This document shows positions 12,801-22,864 of a stretch of 64,000 bases of DNA, one piece after another. Position 1 is the stretch's first letter; each line of letters opens with the position of its first letter. The translations under genes and the position numbers were made by a program. The notes below the pieces were generated by a model. The model was given only the letters and a program-made list of their open reading frames with translations, had not been told where the DNA came from and did no database searches. The DNA comes from Brassica napus. Taxonomy: Eukaryota; Streptophyta; Magnoliopsida; Brassicales; Brassicaceae. The stretch is from assembly GCF_020379485.1 (NCBI RefSeq), contig NC_063436.1, forward strand, positions 26,720,423-26,784,422. Reading direction: 5' to 3'.

Positions 12801-13550
12801 ATAGACACATTACTCCTAAAGAAGATAATTGAATTAATAATTATTGGTATTGAACCAAAATAAATATGAAAATAAATCATAGAAAATTTTCTTTTCATGA
12901 AAAAAAATATAGAATATGTTTTAAAATTATTAATTATTCATAATAGTTTTAAAGTTTATAAACTCTTCAGATTTAGGTTTAAATAAATTGTTGATGTAAA
13001 CTTTTGAGGCTTTTTGGCGACCTTTTGAAGATTGTTCTACAATGGGTAGCAGTTATCAAAATATCATTGTAAGTGACATCAACTCATATTGATTCTAAAT
13101 ACCATACAAGATTTCTAATACCGTAACTTAGAATTTCATTGTTAATTAATAGTGCAAGCTCACTGATTTCAAGCAAACAATATAAATTTTTGAATATCTA
13201 CTATGTTAGAATAGTGATGTAATATGTTCTCAAATTTTACACGTGTAATACATGGTTCATTTTTATCGCAATTTTATCTATGATTAATAATTTGTTTCCA
13301 TGACAATCCAATATATAAGATAAAAAAAATTTGGATCATAACTTAGATTTAACTATTCTTTATTCATTTCACATTTGCTGATCTTTCTATATATAGTTTT
13401 AGATAGTACATTGATAACAGTCAGTTTTAGTCCTTTCTAATTTAGTATATGGTTCATATTTTATAAAATGGGATGTAATATATGTGCATTATTATATTAA
13501 ATACATTTATATTTGTCTAACTCCGGGCGTAGCCCGGACAAAATCTCTAG
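9841..13550 (+). mobile_element. Helitron, 3710 bp, carrying an RPA-like pseudogene
   Basis: It starts TCTAACTAATACTAAAAGGG at 9841 after a host A and ends CTAG at 13547-13550 before a host T. The hairpin CCGGGC-GTA-GCCCGG lies at 13523-13537. The 5' part holds a promoter-like and 5' UTR-like stretch and then a decayed replication protein A-like gene. Plant autonomous Helitrons often encode RPA70-like proteins beside RepHel. No RepHel is seen here, so this is a non-autonomous relative or a derivative. Confidence 0.85.
10380..11790 (+). pseudogene. decayed RPA1/RPA70-like OB-fold protein gene inside a Helitron
   Basis: Pieces in several frames match the OB-fold RPA-like proteins common in plant Helitrons. 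In order: an RFWEARNV...VDMLLLDSK block (about 10400-10468, split by a frameshift); ATLMLATVNVNRLATYRTYL and GSMYSITGFDV (10771-10870); IRFSDATSLDEITKPASPIP (about 10920-10980); PLLRGYAKVEPLTIAELK (about 11190-11240); a C-x2-C...C-x2-C zinc-ribbon block (11411-11505); YLVEMAIADDTA (about 11588-11624); VMTKLHNMRVYEDD (about 11651-11692). Frameshifts and stops (for example after 'IFLL') break the reading frame. RPA proteins bind single-stranded DNA, which fits a rolling-circle element. Non-functional as read. Confidence 0.78.
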
Positions 13551-14563
13551 TATATATAAAAATGTAAAATATGTATCTTTTTGAAACAAAGAAAGTATAT
13601 ATCATGTCTAACCAGCATACGAGTTTCTCTCAAAAGTTTTCTGAATTCTTATATTAAGATGAGCTTTTAAACCAACTAATTTCTAATATTTCCCTTTCAA
13701 CTTGCGTGGGCCTCCAACCCATTTTAGACAGTCAAGACTCAATAAGACCAGCTCTCCTGGATCCAATGGAATAACTACGATTCTACACTAAGATGATTTT
13801 TATCATGGGATTTATTTTCGTTTGATTGGAAATGTGTTTGCACTAGAGTCTTTGTATGAAAATTCTAGCCACCCTTTTTTAATATATTACACCGAATTTT
13901 AGCAAAAAAAAAATTTGCATATATATATATAAACATGTAACTTGAGAAAAAATGAAATAAGATTTATAAACACTATAGTTTTTAGGAGAAATTTTATATT
14001 TACCATTTTTATGGTACCACTTTTTATCTTTACCACCAAGAAAGAGACATTTTCAAAGATACATTTTTCATTAAGTGACAAAAGAACAAAATCATTATTA
14101 TTATATATATATATATATATATATATAATAGATTATTATTTAAATAAATAAAATAAAAAAATAAAAATAATTTTTTCTTTTATGTTTTTGAATTATACTT
14201 TTTCAAATTCGAACCTTTATAAATTTTTTTTTCGAATTTTTTTTAAAAATTTGTTTTTTAAAAATTTTTCTTTTGAAAATCGAAAATTATGTTTGAAACT
14301 ACTTTCAAAATTTTTTAAATTTTTTTTGAAGTATTTATTTATATATTTATTAGAATCCTAAATTTTACATTCCAAAAACCCTATCTCACTCCTATTCCAA
14401 AAACCCTATCTCACCCCTTCATTAAAAGTGAGAGTAAAAATAATTGTAAACATGAAAAGTGGTATTATGAATATGATATTTGTGGCAATTTCCATTTTAT
14501 ATTAAAATTAACTAACTAAAATTTTCTGCTTAAGACCATGTTTGTTTCTGTATACAGACGCTG
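13551..14563. other. intergenic, simple repeats
   Basis: No gene recognised. A (TA)n microsatellite lies at about 14102-14127. Long A/T homopolymer-rich stretches occupy 14150-14350, followed by two copies of an 'aaaaaccctatctcac' motif near 14375-14415. Confidence 0.5.
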
Positions 14564-14571
14564 CATCTGGA

Positions 14572-14917
14572 CAGTGATGTGCATATACTTTTGGGGGCCT
14601 AAGACTAATTATTTTTAAAATAAATTTTTTTTCATAATTTTTTTAACATAGTTAGAAAGGTAGATACCAAGTACGTTTATGAAAAAAGGGAAACATTATT
14701 CAAAAGAGATCAAACTAAAATGCAGAGAACAAAATATATAGACAACAAGTTCTTTATAAACATGTGTATACATTCTTCTTCTTTTTTTGAGCAACGTGTA
14801 TCCACTCATACTTCATAAACTACTACTGCATTTTGTGTATATGGACCTCAAATATTGATAAAAAATAGGAAGCCTGAGACGATCGCCTTTTTTTTTACTA
14901 TGGTGAGCACGGCTCTG
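14572..14917. mobile_element. hAT-like MITE, 346 bp, with 8-bp target duplication
   Basis: The element begins CAGTGATGTGC and ends GCACGGCTCTG, imperfect inverted termini of hAT type (CAG...CTG). It is flanked on both sides by the identical 8-mer CATCTGGA (14564-14571 and 14918-14925), the hAT target-duplication length. The interior is AT-rich and non-coding. Confidence 0.75.
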
Positions 14918-15068
14918 CATCTGGATGCAGTGTAGGCCCTGAACTAAAGTAGGAGAACCATCTGTTTTAGGCACCAAACTAGACTACATGTTAAAGAGCG
15001 CCAAATTTTTTAAAATATGCTTGTATTCTAGTGATTGTGTATCACTTTATTATGTGTTATATACTAGT

Positions 15069-15735
15069 CTTGATTGGTAGAGCATTAGCATTAACAGTAG
15101 TAGTATATAAAAGCAGTATGTTGTAGGAGATGTATGCTTTTGTTAAACTGTTTAATAGGATGATTAGTAGACCAGTATGAATATGCTAGTTAAAATAATT
15201 ATAAAAATTAGTATATAATATATAATATATTTATAATGAATATATTTCTAATATATATATATATATATATATTAACATATAAAATTAAAAGATATAAAAT
15301 TAATTTATTTTATTTAATAATTTTAAATTATGTTTATTTCGAAAATTATTATTTTAAAATAAATTTTATGATTAAAATATCTATTTAAAAAATAATATTA
15401 CACATTTAAAATAAATTAAATTATATTTTAATTGTAAAATACTATTTAAAAAAATATTTTTATTGTAAATTAATTTTAGAAATCAAAATTTTATTTTCTG
15501 GATATAAAATAATTTTATGATATTACTAAATAAAATAAATAAATTAATTATATATTTTCTTAGTCTTATAAATTATAAATGCAAATGTTCTTATAAAAGC
15601 TTCATATGAGAACATAGGCGAGAGAGCATTTGGAGAGTTTTGGCATTTAGTAAATGCTTCTATAAATATTTTTCTAACAATTGTTGATTGGATAATGTAA
15701 AGCATAATGCTAATGCTAATGCTCTACCTATCAAG
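15069..15735. mobile_element. MITE-like element with roughly 24-bp inverted termini
   Basis: The left end CTTGATTGGTAGAGCATTAG at 15069 is the near-perfect inverse of the right end (about 15712-15735). The roughly 620-bp interior is AT-rich and non-coding. A clear target duplication was not found. A sequence resembling a pol III B-box, GGTTCGAAAC, follows the right end at 15741 and the left terminus resembles an A-box, so an insertion into an old tRNA-derived SINE is an alternative reading. Confidence 0.55.
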
Positions 15736-15989
15736 CCCTAGGTTCGAAACTTGATGGGTGCCATACTATTTTTTTTTGCTTTATGCGGCAGTTTATATTG
15801 GGCCTAGCCTTATCTGAAATTCGGATGTTAGCATTATTCAAATGTTATTCGTTTGGACACTATTGCATCAACATCTATAATATCTTGAATATCTTGATAT
15901 TTGAGATGCTAAAAAATACAAAAGATCTAAATACACTTAGTACAAATATAAAACATAACTAATTAGTTATTATAATTACTATAAAATAT

Positions 15990-16560
15990 TTTTGATAAAA
16001 AAATTGCGATTTTTCGCCAAAAATCAGAAACCCGTTTTCACACCAAAACTGAAGACGCGTTTTTTCGCTGAAATCCAAAAATGCATTTTCCGCTGAATTT
16101 CGAAAATGCGCTATCTCGCCAAAACGAAAAAATGTGTTTTCAGTGGAAAACACGTTTTTTTGCTGAAACCCAAAAATGTTTTTTTTCCGCTGAAATCCAA
16201 AAAGAAAATTTTTGCAGAATTTCGAAAAACTGTTATCTCGTCAAAACGCAAAAATGTGTTTTCGTGTCAAAACCCAAAAACATGTTTTCCCGCTAAAATC
16301 TAAATATGCACTTTCCCACCAAAACTCAAAAACACATTTTCTCGCCAAAACTCGAAAACAGTTTTTCTCGCCAAACCCGAAAATATATTTTCCCGCCAAA
16401 ATCCGAAAACACGTTTTCCCGTTAAAACAAAAGTAAAGATTTTCCCCCGAAACCCAAAACACATTTTCCCGCAAAAACACAAAAATGCGTTTTCGCGAAG
16501 AAACCCAAATATGTGTTTTCCCGCCGAAATCCGGAAAACACGTTTTCCCGCCAACACCAG
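15990..16560. repeat. degenerate minisatellite rich in TTTCCCGCC motifs
   Basis: About twenty diverged units of roughly 27 bp follow the pattern 'ttttcccgccaaaacccgaaaacac'. TTTCCCGC, the canonical E2F-binding core, is exact at 16286-16293, 16389-16397, 16465-16472, 16517-16525 and 16544-16552. Near-misses such as TTTCTCGCC occur in the other units. The regular spacing creates open frames on both strands, which are repeat artefacts and not genes. Confidence 0.8.
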
Positions 16561-16801
16561 AAAATGTATTTTTTCGCCTACATCCAAATTATATGTTTTC
16601 GTCAAAATTGCAAAATTAACTTTCTTATCAAAATCCGCAAAATTGTATTTTTTACAATATTCAAATAAATTATTTTGTATTTCTTTTTTTTTGCATAAAA
16701 ATACGATTTTGCGGATTTTGATAAGAAAGTTAATTTTGCAATTTTGACGAAAACATATAATTTGGATGTAGATGAAAAAACACATATTCTGGTGTTGACG
16801 G
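16548..16801. repeat. foldback: roughly 105-bp inverted repeat
   Basis: The left arm (about 16548-16653) and right arm (about 16697-16801) are reverse complements with an uninterrupted core of about 67 bp (from 'acatccaaattatatg' to 'aaaatccgcaaaat'). A roughly 43-bp T-rich loop separates them. The left arm overlaps the last unit of the TTTCCCGCC array, so array and foldback probably belong to one foldback-type element. It is non-coding, and its transcript would form a long hairpin. Confidence 0.8.
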
Positions 16802-17113
16802 AAAAATCACGAATTTTTAGTCATTTGAAATACTAGTATTCAAATGCTATTATGAATTAAAAAAAAAACAAATAATTTAACATCCAATGTTGCATCTGGA
16901 TGCAAATACTAACTATATAAACCAACAACATCCGGTTGTATTGTATTATGTTTTTTATGCTGTAATAAGTTGCTAAGCAACATGCAACATCATTACCAGA
17001 AAAAAACTTTGTTTGAATATAAAAATGTTATGTTTCTACTGGGCTTTTGATGGAGTGTTTAACAAATTGGCCCATAGCTAAAAATTATACAAAATTGCTT
17101 TCATTTTCCAACA

Positions 17114-19582
17114 TCTCCCTATATATTAAAAGAAAAATCACTTTAATGAGGCCTAAAGACGTGTCGCCCATAGATGAAGTTTCAAAAAAATTATTGTAAT
17201 TTAATTGGTTGATTATTTTTAATTTTTATTCATTTAAATTAGATCTAAAAAATTTAAGGTAAGTATAAAAACATTTAACATCACTTGCCATATAATCTAA
17301 AGAATATTACAAATAACAACTTATGGCAACTAATTCTCGAAATTATGAAAGATTAATAATGTTATATTTATTACTTTTAATATTTATAAACTATAAAATA
17401 TAATGAACGAATTTTTATATAAGATAATTATAATAGTTTTATACTCTACTTGATGAATTGTATTCGAATATAATTATATATTAACTATTTTAAATATTAC
17501 AAAATCCAAACATATTTATCGTTGTTTATAGAATAAATTTATCAGAATTTTAAAATTATTTATATAGTATTATAAATTATTTATAAAAATATAAATCCTA
17601 CTATATATTGATTGAAAAGTCACATAAGTGATTTTTTTATTACGTGTTGATCATAAATGAACTCTTCAAATTGTTATAATTTGATTGACCGATGATTTTT
17701 AATTTTATTTATTATAATTATATCTAAAAGAAAAGGATAATTCAATTACAACTTTTCAAATAATCTACATAATATTAGAAATAATTATTTATAGTAACTA
17801 ACTGTTGAAACTATGAAAGAGTAATAATGTGATCAATTTTTTTATATATTTATAAATTACATAAAATAATAAACAAAAGTGTTTATTTCAATTGATATAA
17901 TGATTTTATATTCGTATAGAAAGAATTATATTTGTATATAAAGTATCATAATAACTATTAATGTCTAATAATTCAATGCATGTTTTATAAATCAATTAAT
18001 GTCTAATAATTCAATGCATGTTTTATAAATCATTTATAAAATTATAAATATATTTATAAAAATCAGACGTTTTAAATTATTATAAGAGGTTCTAAGTCAT
18101 TTATAGAAGCTTATACATTAATTTATAAAATGTATTTTGAAAATTTATCCTCATATTACAATATTTTGATTTTTTTTTCATTTTTAATGGTAAAATTCCT
18201 CAACTATGTTTACTTAGTGTAGAAATCCCTAAACTAAAGATTTACTGGTAGTAATAGTAATTATGACCTGTTAGAGTTTAATTCATTAAATAAAGTTAGT
18301 TTATGGGGTTTTTCGTTAAATACTTAGTTTGAGGGTTTTTACCCAAAACAAACTTAGTTAAGGGGTTTTAACGTTAAAACTCCTTATTATTTCCTTGTTA
18401 TCTTTTATTTAAATTTTATAATTGGATTTGTTTTATCAAAAACCAGTTGCAATCAACTGACGAGATATCTTCTTTTCTAATATCATGTATTTAATATTTA
18501 AATATATATATAGCAAGATTTGAGTTACCAAAATTATGTATATATTATAACTAGAATATCTTTAAAATTTTATTAGAAGATATTCTTTCTCATAGCTGAA
18601 CTAAAATTTATTAGAGGATATTCTATCTCATAACTTCTCTTGAAAACTAGGTCATTTAGAAACTTAAACTAATTTTCTATATAAATATCAAGCCACCCCT
18701 ATTAGTTTCACGCATCTATTTTTTAAGTTTTCATATGTTTTTGATCGTTCTAATTTAAATTCTACTTTTGTGATCTTGCGCAGATGTATGATAATCAATA
18801 AGTAACTCATAGACGGAAACACCATTACTGGTAATTTTATGGAGGATTTTTCTTCTCCGTTTATTTTTGTTCTCTTCCTCTCCATGTTGTATCTCTATCT
18901 ATTTTTTTGCAACAGTAGTGATTCAACTAACAAAAAGAGACGACTCTGTTTATCCAAGAACTAATCATCCTTTTTTTTTATAAAGTTAAATCACTTATCA
19001 AGAATATAATACAAGATGTGTATGCTAATCAAGTGCAATTTATTTATTGTGTGTGATCTTCTTCGGTACGTCTGAGAGCCAAAGGTAATCTCAAAGCTTT
19101 TTAAAAACTTTGAAACTCATTGACATTGTCCTATCAATTATATAATTTGTTATCTTTTGGAGATTGTTTACATCTTTAAATATTTTTGTTAGAATTACCT
19201 CTTTTCAGACTCAAGGCTTAGAGAAAGAAACCGTAAATCATCTCTGCTGTTATAATGAAACCAATGATAATAAATCTCAGGTAATTCAAAGCTCTCTTTT
19301 ATATTTCTGGCTGATTTTTTTATTGGGGTTATGCATGAAATATTTGTTTTTTCTCAATTATATTTTTGTTGTTGTTTTAAGATTAGTGTTAAATGTGATC
19401 GTTTCTTAAACGTTCTAATGTATTCTTGTTCATATGAACATAGTATAAATATGAATATGTAACATCGAATCTTTCATATTAGCTATATACATGTAACATA
19501 AGTATTATATAGTTGTAAATATATAATTATCAATTTAATATTAATGTTAATGCCTGCACATGCGTGCGGGCGGTCCACCTAA
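17114..19582 (+). mobile_element. Helitron, 2469 bp, with a partly repeated 5' region
   Basis: It starts TCTCCCTATATATTAAAAG at 17114 after a host A and ends CTAA (19579-19582) before a host T; CTRR allows CTAA. The hairpin CCTGCAC-ATGC-GTGCGGG lies 12 nt before the end. A second, diverged 5' end, TCCTACTATATATTGATTG, occurs at 17596 and also follows an A. The roughly 480 bp after each start are related, so the left end is duplicated. No supported ORF. Confidence 0.75.
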
Positions 19583-19685
19583 TTATTTTAAAATCAGTTG
19601 AATTATATAAAAAATATCTGTTTCAAACGTAAAACGTAAAAGTCACATCTCCTAACTACCCTGTTTCATCTCAGACTGATTGGGG

Positions 19686-20463
19686 CAGTGTCGGACTAAC
19701 ATTTTCCACTGCCCCAATCAAAATTTAAAATTATGCCTTTGTACATATTTTATCAAAATCATAAAACAGTATAAAACAACTTTAATTTTTATTAAATAGA
19801 AATGGAAGTCTATAGTTTGTTTAGGAAATAAAACTGTGATAAAAATATTTATTGGTAAAATGAATTTTGTTTTTCATTTTTTATACAAAATTATCCACTA
19901 GATTTCTACAGTCATTTTTTCAACCATCCATTATATGTCTATCATAAAAATCAGTAAACACAATCCAAAAATATTATCGTAATAAAGTGAAACTATCAAA
20001 CTTTTATCACATTTCGAAAACTATGAAATAACAAACATATCTTCTTACTACGTAAAGGATTAGTTGAAAAAACTAAAACATTAAAACTAAACTATATATT
20101 AATAGTTAAGAGAAAAGAGGACAAAAAAAAATTAGAATAAAATAAAAATTATGCAAAACGATGCAAAAGAATAAATTGAAACCAAATGAAAATCGGTTTT
20201 GTTGCTAATTTTAATTAGAGTTTGAATTATCATCTAAAAGAGAAATGTACTAATATATTTAATATATAACAAATTTATAAATATAGTTGAAAAGTTCAAC
20301 AAATTTTATATAAAAATTCCTTATAAATAATATTTTAACAAAAAAATTTACAAAAATTTATTTGTTTATAGGTAATAGTATGAATATTTTCTTAAAAATA
20401 TGCCCTATTATTTTGGATCCTCTAATCCACGGCTTGGGTGGCTTGCCCTCCGGACCGGCCCTG
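19686..20463. mobile_element. probable hAT-like MITE, no target duplication
   Basis: The left end CAGTGTCGGACTAAC and right end CCGGACCGGCCCTG are imperfect inverted hAT-type termini (8 of the first 12 positions match). The flanking 8-mers differ, so either the boundary is wrong or the duplication has decayed. A small hairpin (GATTGGGGCAGTG / CACTGCCCCAATC, 19679-19724) spans the left end. Interior AT-rich, non-coding. Confidence 0.45.
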
Positions 20464-20906
20464 AATTCTCACACAAAATATCTTGAGAGCTTTCAACTAG
20501 TTCATTTTTATCACTTTCACAGGTAAACTGATTGAGATAAATTGATCTTGGATCTGATGTGTTTACTCTTACGGTTTTTGTTTGTTTGTTATTAGTTGAA
20601 TCTTTGTAAGAATCTATTTGCTTGTTATTAGATCTTTGTCCGTTTGAATTCTGATATTAGGTCATTAATTGTCTGGACTTGAGCTCGAATATATGTAAAA
20701 AAGATTTTTAAGTCATGGTTAGTGAATTCTGATATAGGTCATTAATCACGGTCTGCCATATATTTCGTAGTTAGTGATTCACAAAAAAAGTCAACACTTG
20801 CAAGTCCGTTTATTGTGATGGCTTATGTACATAGTACACTGTGTTGAGTGTTCAGTTTAGGAAGCGTCGTGAACCTCCTTTTATGTTGTGATTCTGTAGT
20901 AAAATC
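20464..20906. other. 5' region of the RS40 relic
   Basis: No independent gene. Position and the TAG-type acceptor shortly before the relic ATG suggest an old 5' UTR and leader intron. Confidence 0.4.
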
Positions 20907-21045
20907 ATGAAGGCAGTCTTCTGTGGGAACTTTGAGTATGATGCGCGTGAGGGGTGATCTTCAGGAAATATGGCAAAGTTGATAGGGTCGATACGAAAGC
21001 TGGTAAGCTCTTTTATATGTTCTGCCTTTTAAATACATGTTATTT

Positions 21046-21330
21046 TTTTTTATCTTTGTGGTTGACCTCGATGAACAAGCAGTACCATACTCAGCATTTT
21101 CTTTGACGCATGATGTTTTGATCTTGGGATTGCCATACTCCCACCAGTCCATGAATGAGCCCATAAGGAAATCCATCTCATTGTCCTCCCAAAACGAGTC
21201 ACTTTCCTTCCGCCATGCCATCTTAATTGCATTGAATTCTTGGACACATAACTCTGCAATGGAGAAGGCACTCTGTTGTTCCTTGGCATATTAATTCCAT
21301 AATGCAAGGTCTGTAACTGCTTCACTGGTC
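21046..21330 (-). other. unidentified gene-like fragment in the RS40 relic intron
   Basis: The minus strand has an open frame with plausible protein composition: a FNAIKMAWRKESDSFWEDNE block followed by MDFLMGSFMDWWEYGNP. No family was recognised. It ends without start or stop logic and sits between the relic's exon 1 and an alpha-tubulin fragment, so a captured exon or filler DNA is more likely than a gene. Confidence 0.4.
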
Positions 21331-21424
21331 ATTAAGTTTGCTGAGTTTTCTTTTTTTTTTTAGGTTCTAGGACTGTACAAATAATCTGTCCTACTAGTTA
21401 AGTAAAGTCTTATTGTCAGCGACA

Positions 21425-21660
21425 CTCCTTGAGTTTGAGATCAGACACAGCTCTCTGAAGTCTGAACTTTTGTAAGATTCACCACCCGGGAAAACAGTTG
21501 GAGGCTTGTAGGACACCAATCCACAAACTGAATGGTTCGTTTTGTCTTCATGGTTGCAACCGCAGCAGTGACATCTTTGGGAGCAACATACATTAGACTA
21601 CAAGCCATGTATTTTCGCTGTGTATGTCGCCTGTGGTGAGGCGATAAGGTTCTTGCCAAG
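21425..21660 (-). pseudogene. alpha-tubulin gene fragment
   Basis: The minus strand encodes [20 protein letters not shown] followed by [16 protein letters not shown], the near-C-terminal region of alpha-tubulin (tubulins bind GTP and form microtubules). A PPTVFPG-like stretch and an RAV-SD-like stretch follow in shifted frames. The fragment lacks the rest of the gene, is antisense to the surrounding RS40 relic, and abuts a retrotransposon LTR at 21679. Non-functional. Confidence 0.75.
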
Positions 21661-21678
21661 CGCCTTGGCGGCAAAAGC

Positions 21679-21965
21679 TGTTAGGATACTCTCGTATCTT
21701 CTCATAATATTCTCATATCTCTGTAAATATAGAATGTTTACATATCTTGTCTCTCTAGTTAATACCACGCTCTCCTCTGTAACTATATAACAGCACTTGT
21801 ATCATTCATTATTTAATAAGAGAAACCATTATCTATATAGTATCAGAGCAGAACGCTCCTTAAACCTAATCAACCCTCTCTTCTCTTTTTCTGTTTTTTG
21901 CCGCCAGTCAAAATGGCTGCAACCAACAACTTCGATCTTCCTGTTACACAGGTCACAAACATCAG
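21679..21965 (+). mobile_element. truncated copia-type LTR, primer-binding site and gag start
   Basis: A sequence starting TGTTAGGATACTC (21679) leads to a tRNA-Met-type primer-binding core TATCAGAGCA (21841-21850). Next comes a short leader and an ATG with MAATNNFDLPVTQVTN (from 21913), typical of a copia gag N-terminus. It then runs directly into the RS40 fragment at 21966. No second LTR or pol was seen. The LTR 3' edge (about 21837) is degraded. Confidence 0.55.
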
Positions 21966-22190
21966 GTTTTGGTTTTCGAGTACATGGATAACGAAAGGGA
22001 TGCTGAAGATGCAATCCGAGGCCTTTACCGTATTGAATTTGGGAGTAAAGGACGCAGGCTCTGTGTTGAGTGGACAAAGGTAGGGCACTGAGTATGGTGA
22101 GAGCCCGAGGAGGAGGGAGAGGAACAGTCGTAGTCCTGACAACAAGAGAGAGACGTTGAAGAACGAAAGCCCAAGTGGTTACTGTTCAAA

Positions 22191-22864
22191 CATGTATAAA
22201 AATGATTGGTTTCATTATGGTCAAACACAGAATGAGTAAGAATACGATTTTTCATTCAGAGAATTTCTTCGGAATTCGTTGACTGGTGTATCTTCTCAAA
22301 TTCAACTGCCTCTAACATTTCTCTCGTCACATTGGGCGTAGACTTCTTCTTTTTTGACCTTTTAAGCTGATAACATAATAATTATTAGAATGACACTTTT
22401 GTAGTTTTATATCGTTTACTTTTCTTGGACCAGAGGCAATTGAAGAAAAGAAACTTCAGTTGTTATTGTGTTTTGTGTTTATTGGACCGTGTTATGCTTC
22501 TCCGTTTGCAGCTTTTGGAACGCAACGACAAAGGTAATGCTTCTCCTGTTTCACCAAAGTACCTCTCATTGACAAACAAAGCAGAATAAGTTGGATGTGT
22601 GTTAATGAACACTTATGTAGGGAGGACCAATGACTCGACTTTGGTCTGTCATGTCTTGAACGACATTCAGACAACGTTCTGACTAGGCGATTGGTCCCAA
22701 AAGCTTTGTCTTCTTGGGTTATGTAAGCGAAAATATATTGTGACCTATGTTACATGGAACCAAAAGCTGATAGTGGAAACAAAATTTTATGGAAGTGCAG
22801 AACTAAGATCCTTTTGAAAAAAACAACTAGGAAGAAAAACATGTTAGAAGTGTATATCTAAATA
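22191..22864. other. intergenic 3' of the RS40 relic
   Basis: No domain recognised. It may include the relic's former 3' UTR. It ends at the host A (22864) that precedes the first unit of the Helitron dimer. Confidence 0.4.

Larger units (their letters stand above)
20907..22190 (+). pseudogene. RS40: relic of an RS40-type SR splicing-factor gene
   Basis: Three collinear pieces of a plant SR protein survive. Exon 1 (20907-21002) reads MKAVFCGNFEYDAREG, then a small deletion/frameshift, then RKYGKVDRVDTKAG up to an intact GT donor. A second piece (21966-22079) encodes the rest of RRM1: after a one-base frameshift it reads EYMDNERDAEDAIRGLYRIE and ends VEWTK at a GT. A third piece (22096-22183) reads ESPRRRERNSRSPDNKRE, an RS-domain remnant. 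RRM2 is missing. In Arabidopsis RS40 (AT4G25500) sits between CBF1 and the SEUSS-LIKE genes, exactly where this relic lies. The intron carries a mosaic of foreign fragments. It cannot encode a working protein. Confidence 0.82.

Noticed and set aside
15990..16560. Regular repeats resembling a CRISPR array and overlapping ORFs on both strands
   Set aside because: The units are degenerate, have no unique spacers and lie in plant DNA. The open frames mirror each other on both strands, as expected from a tandem repeat.
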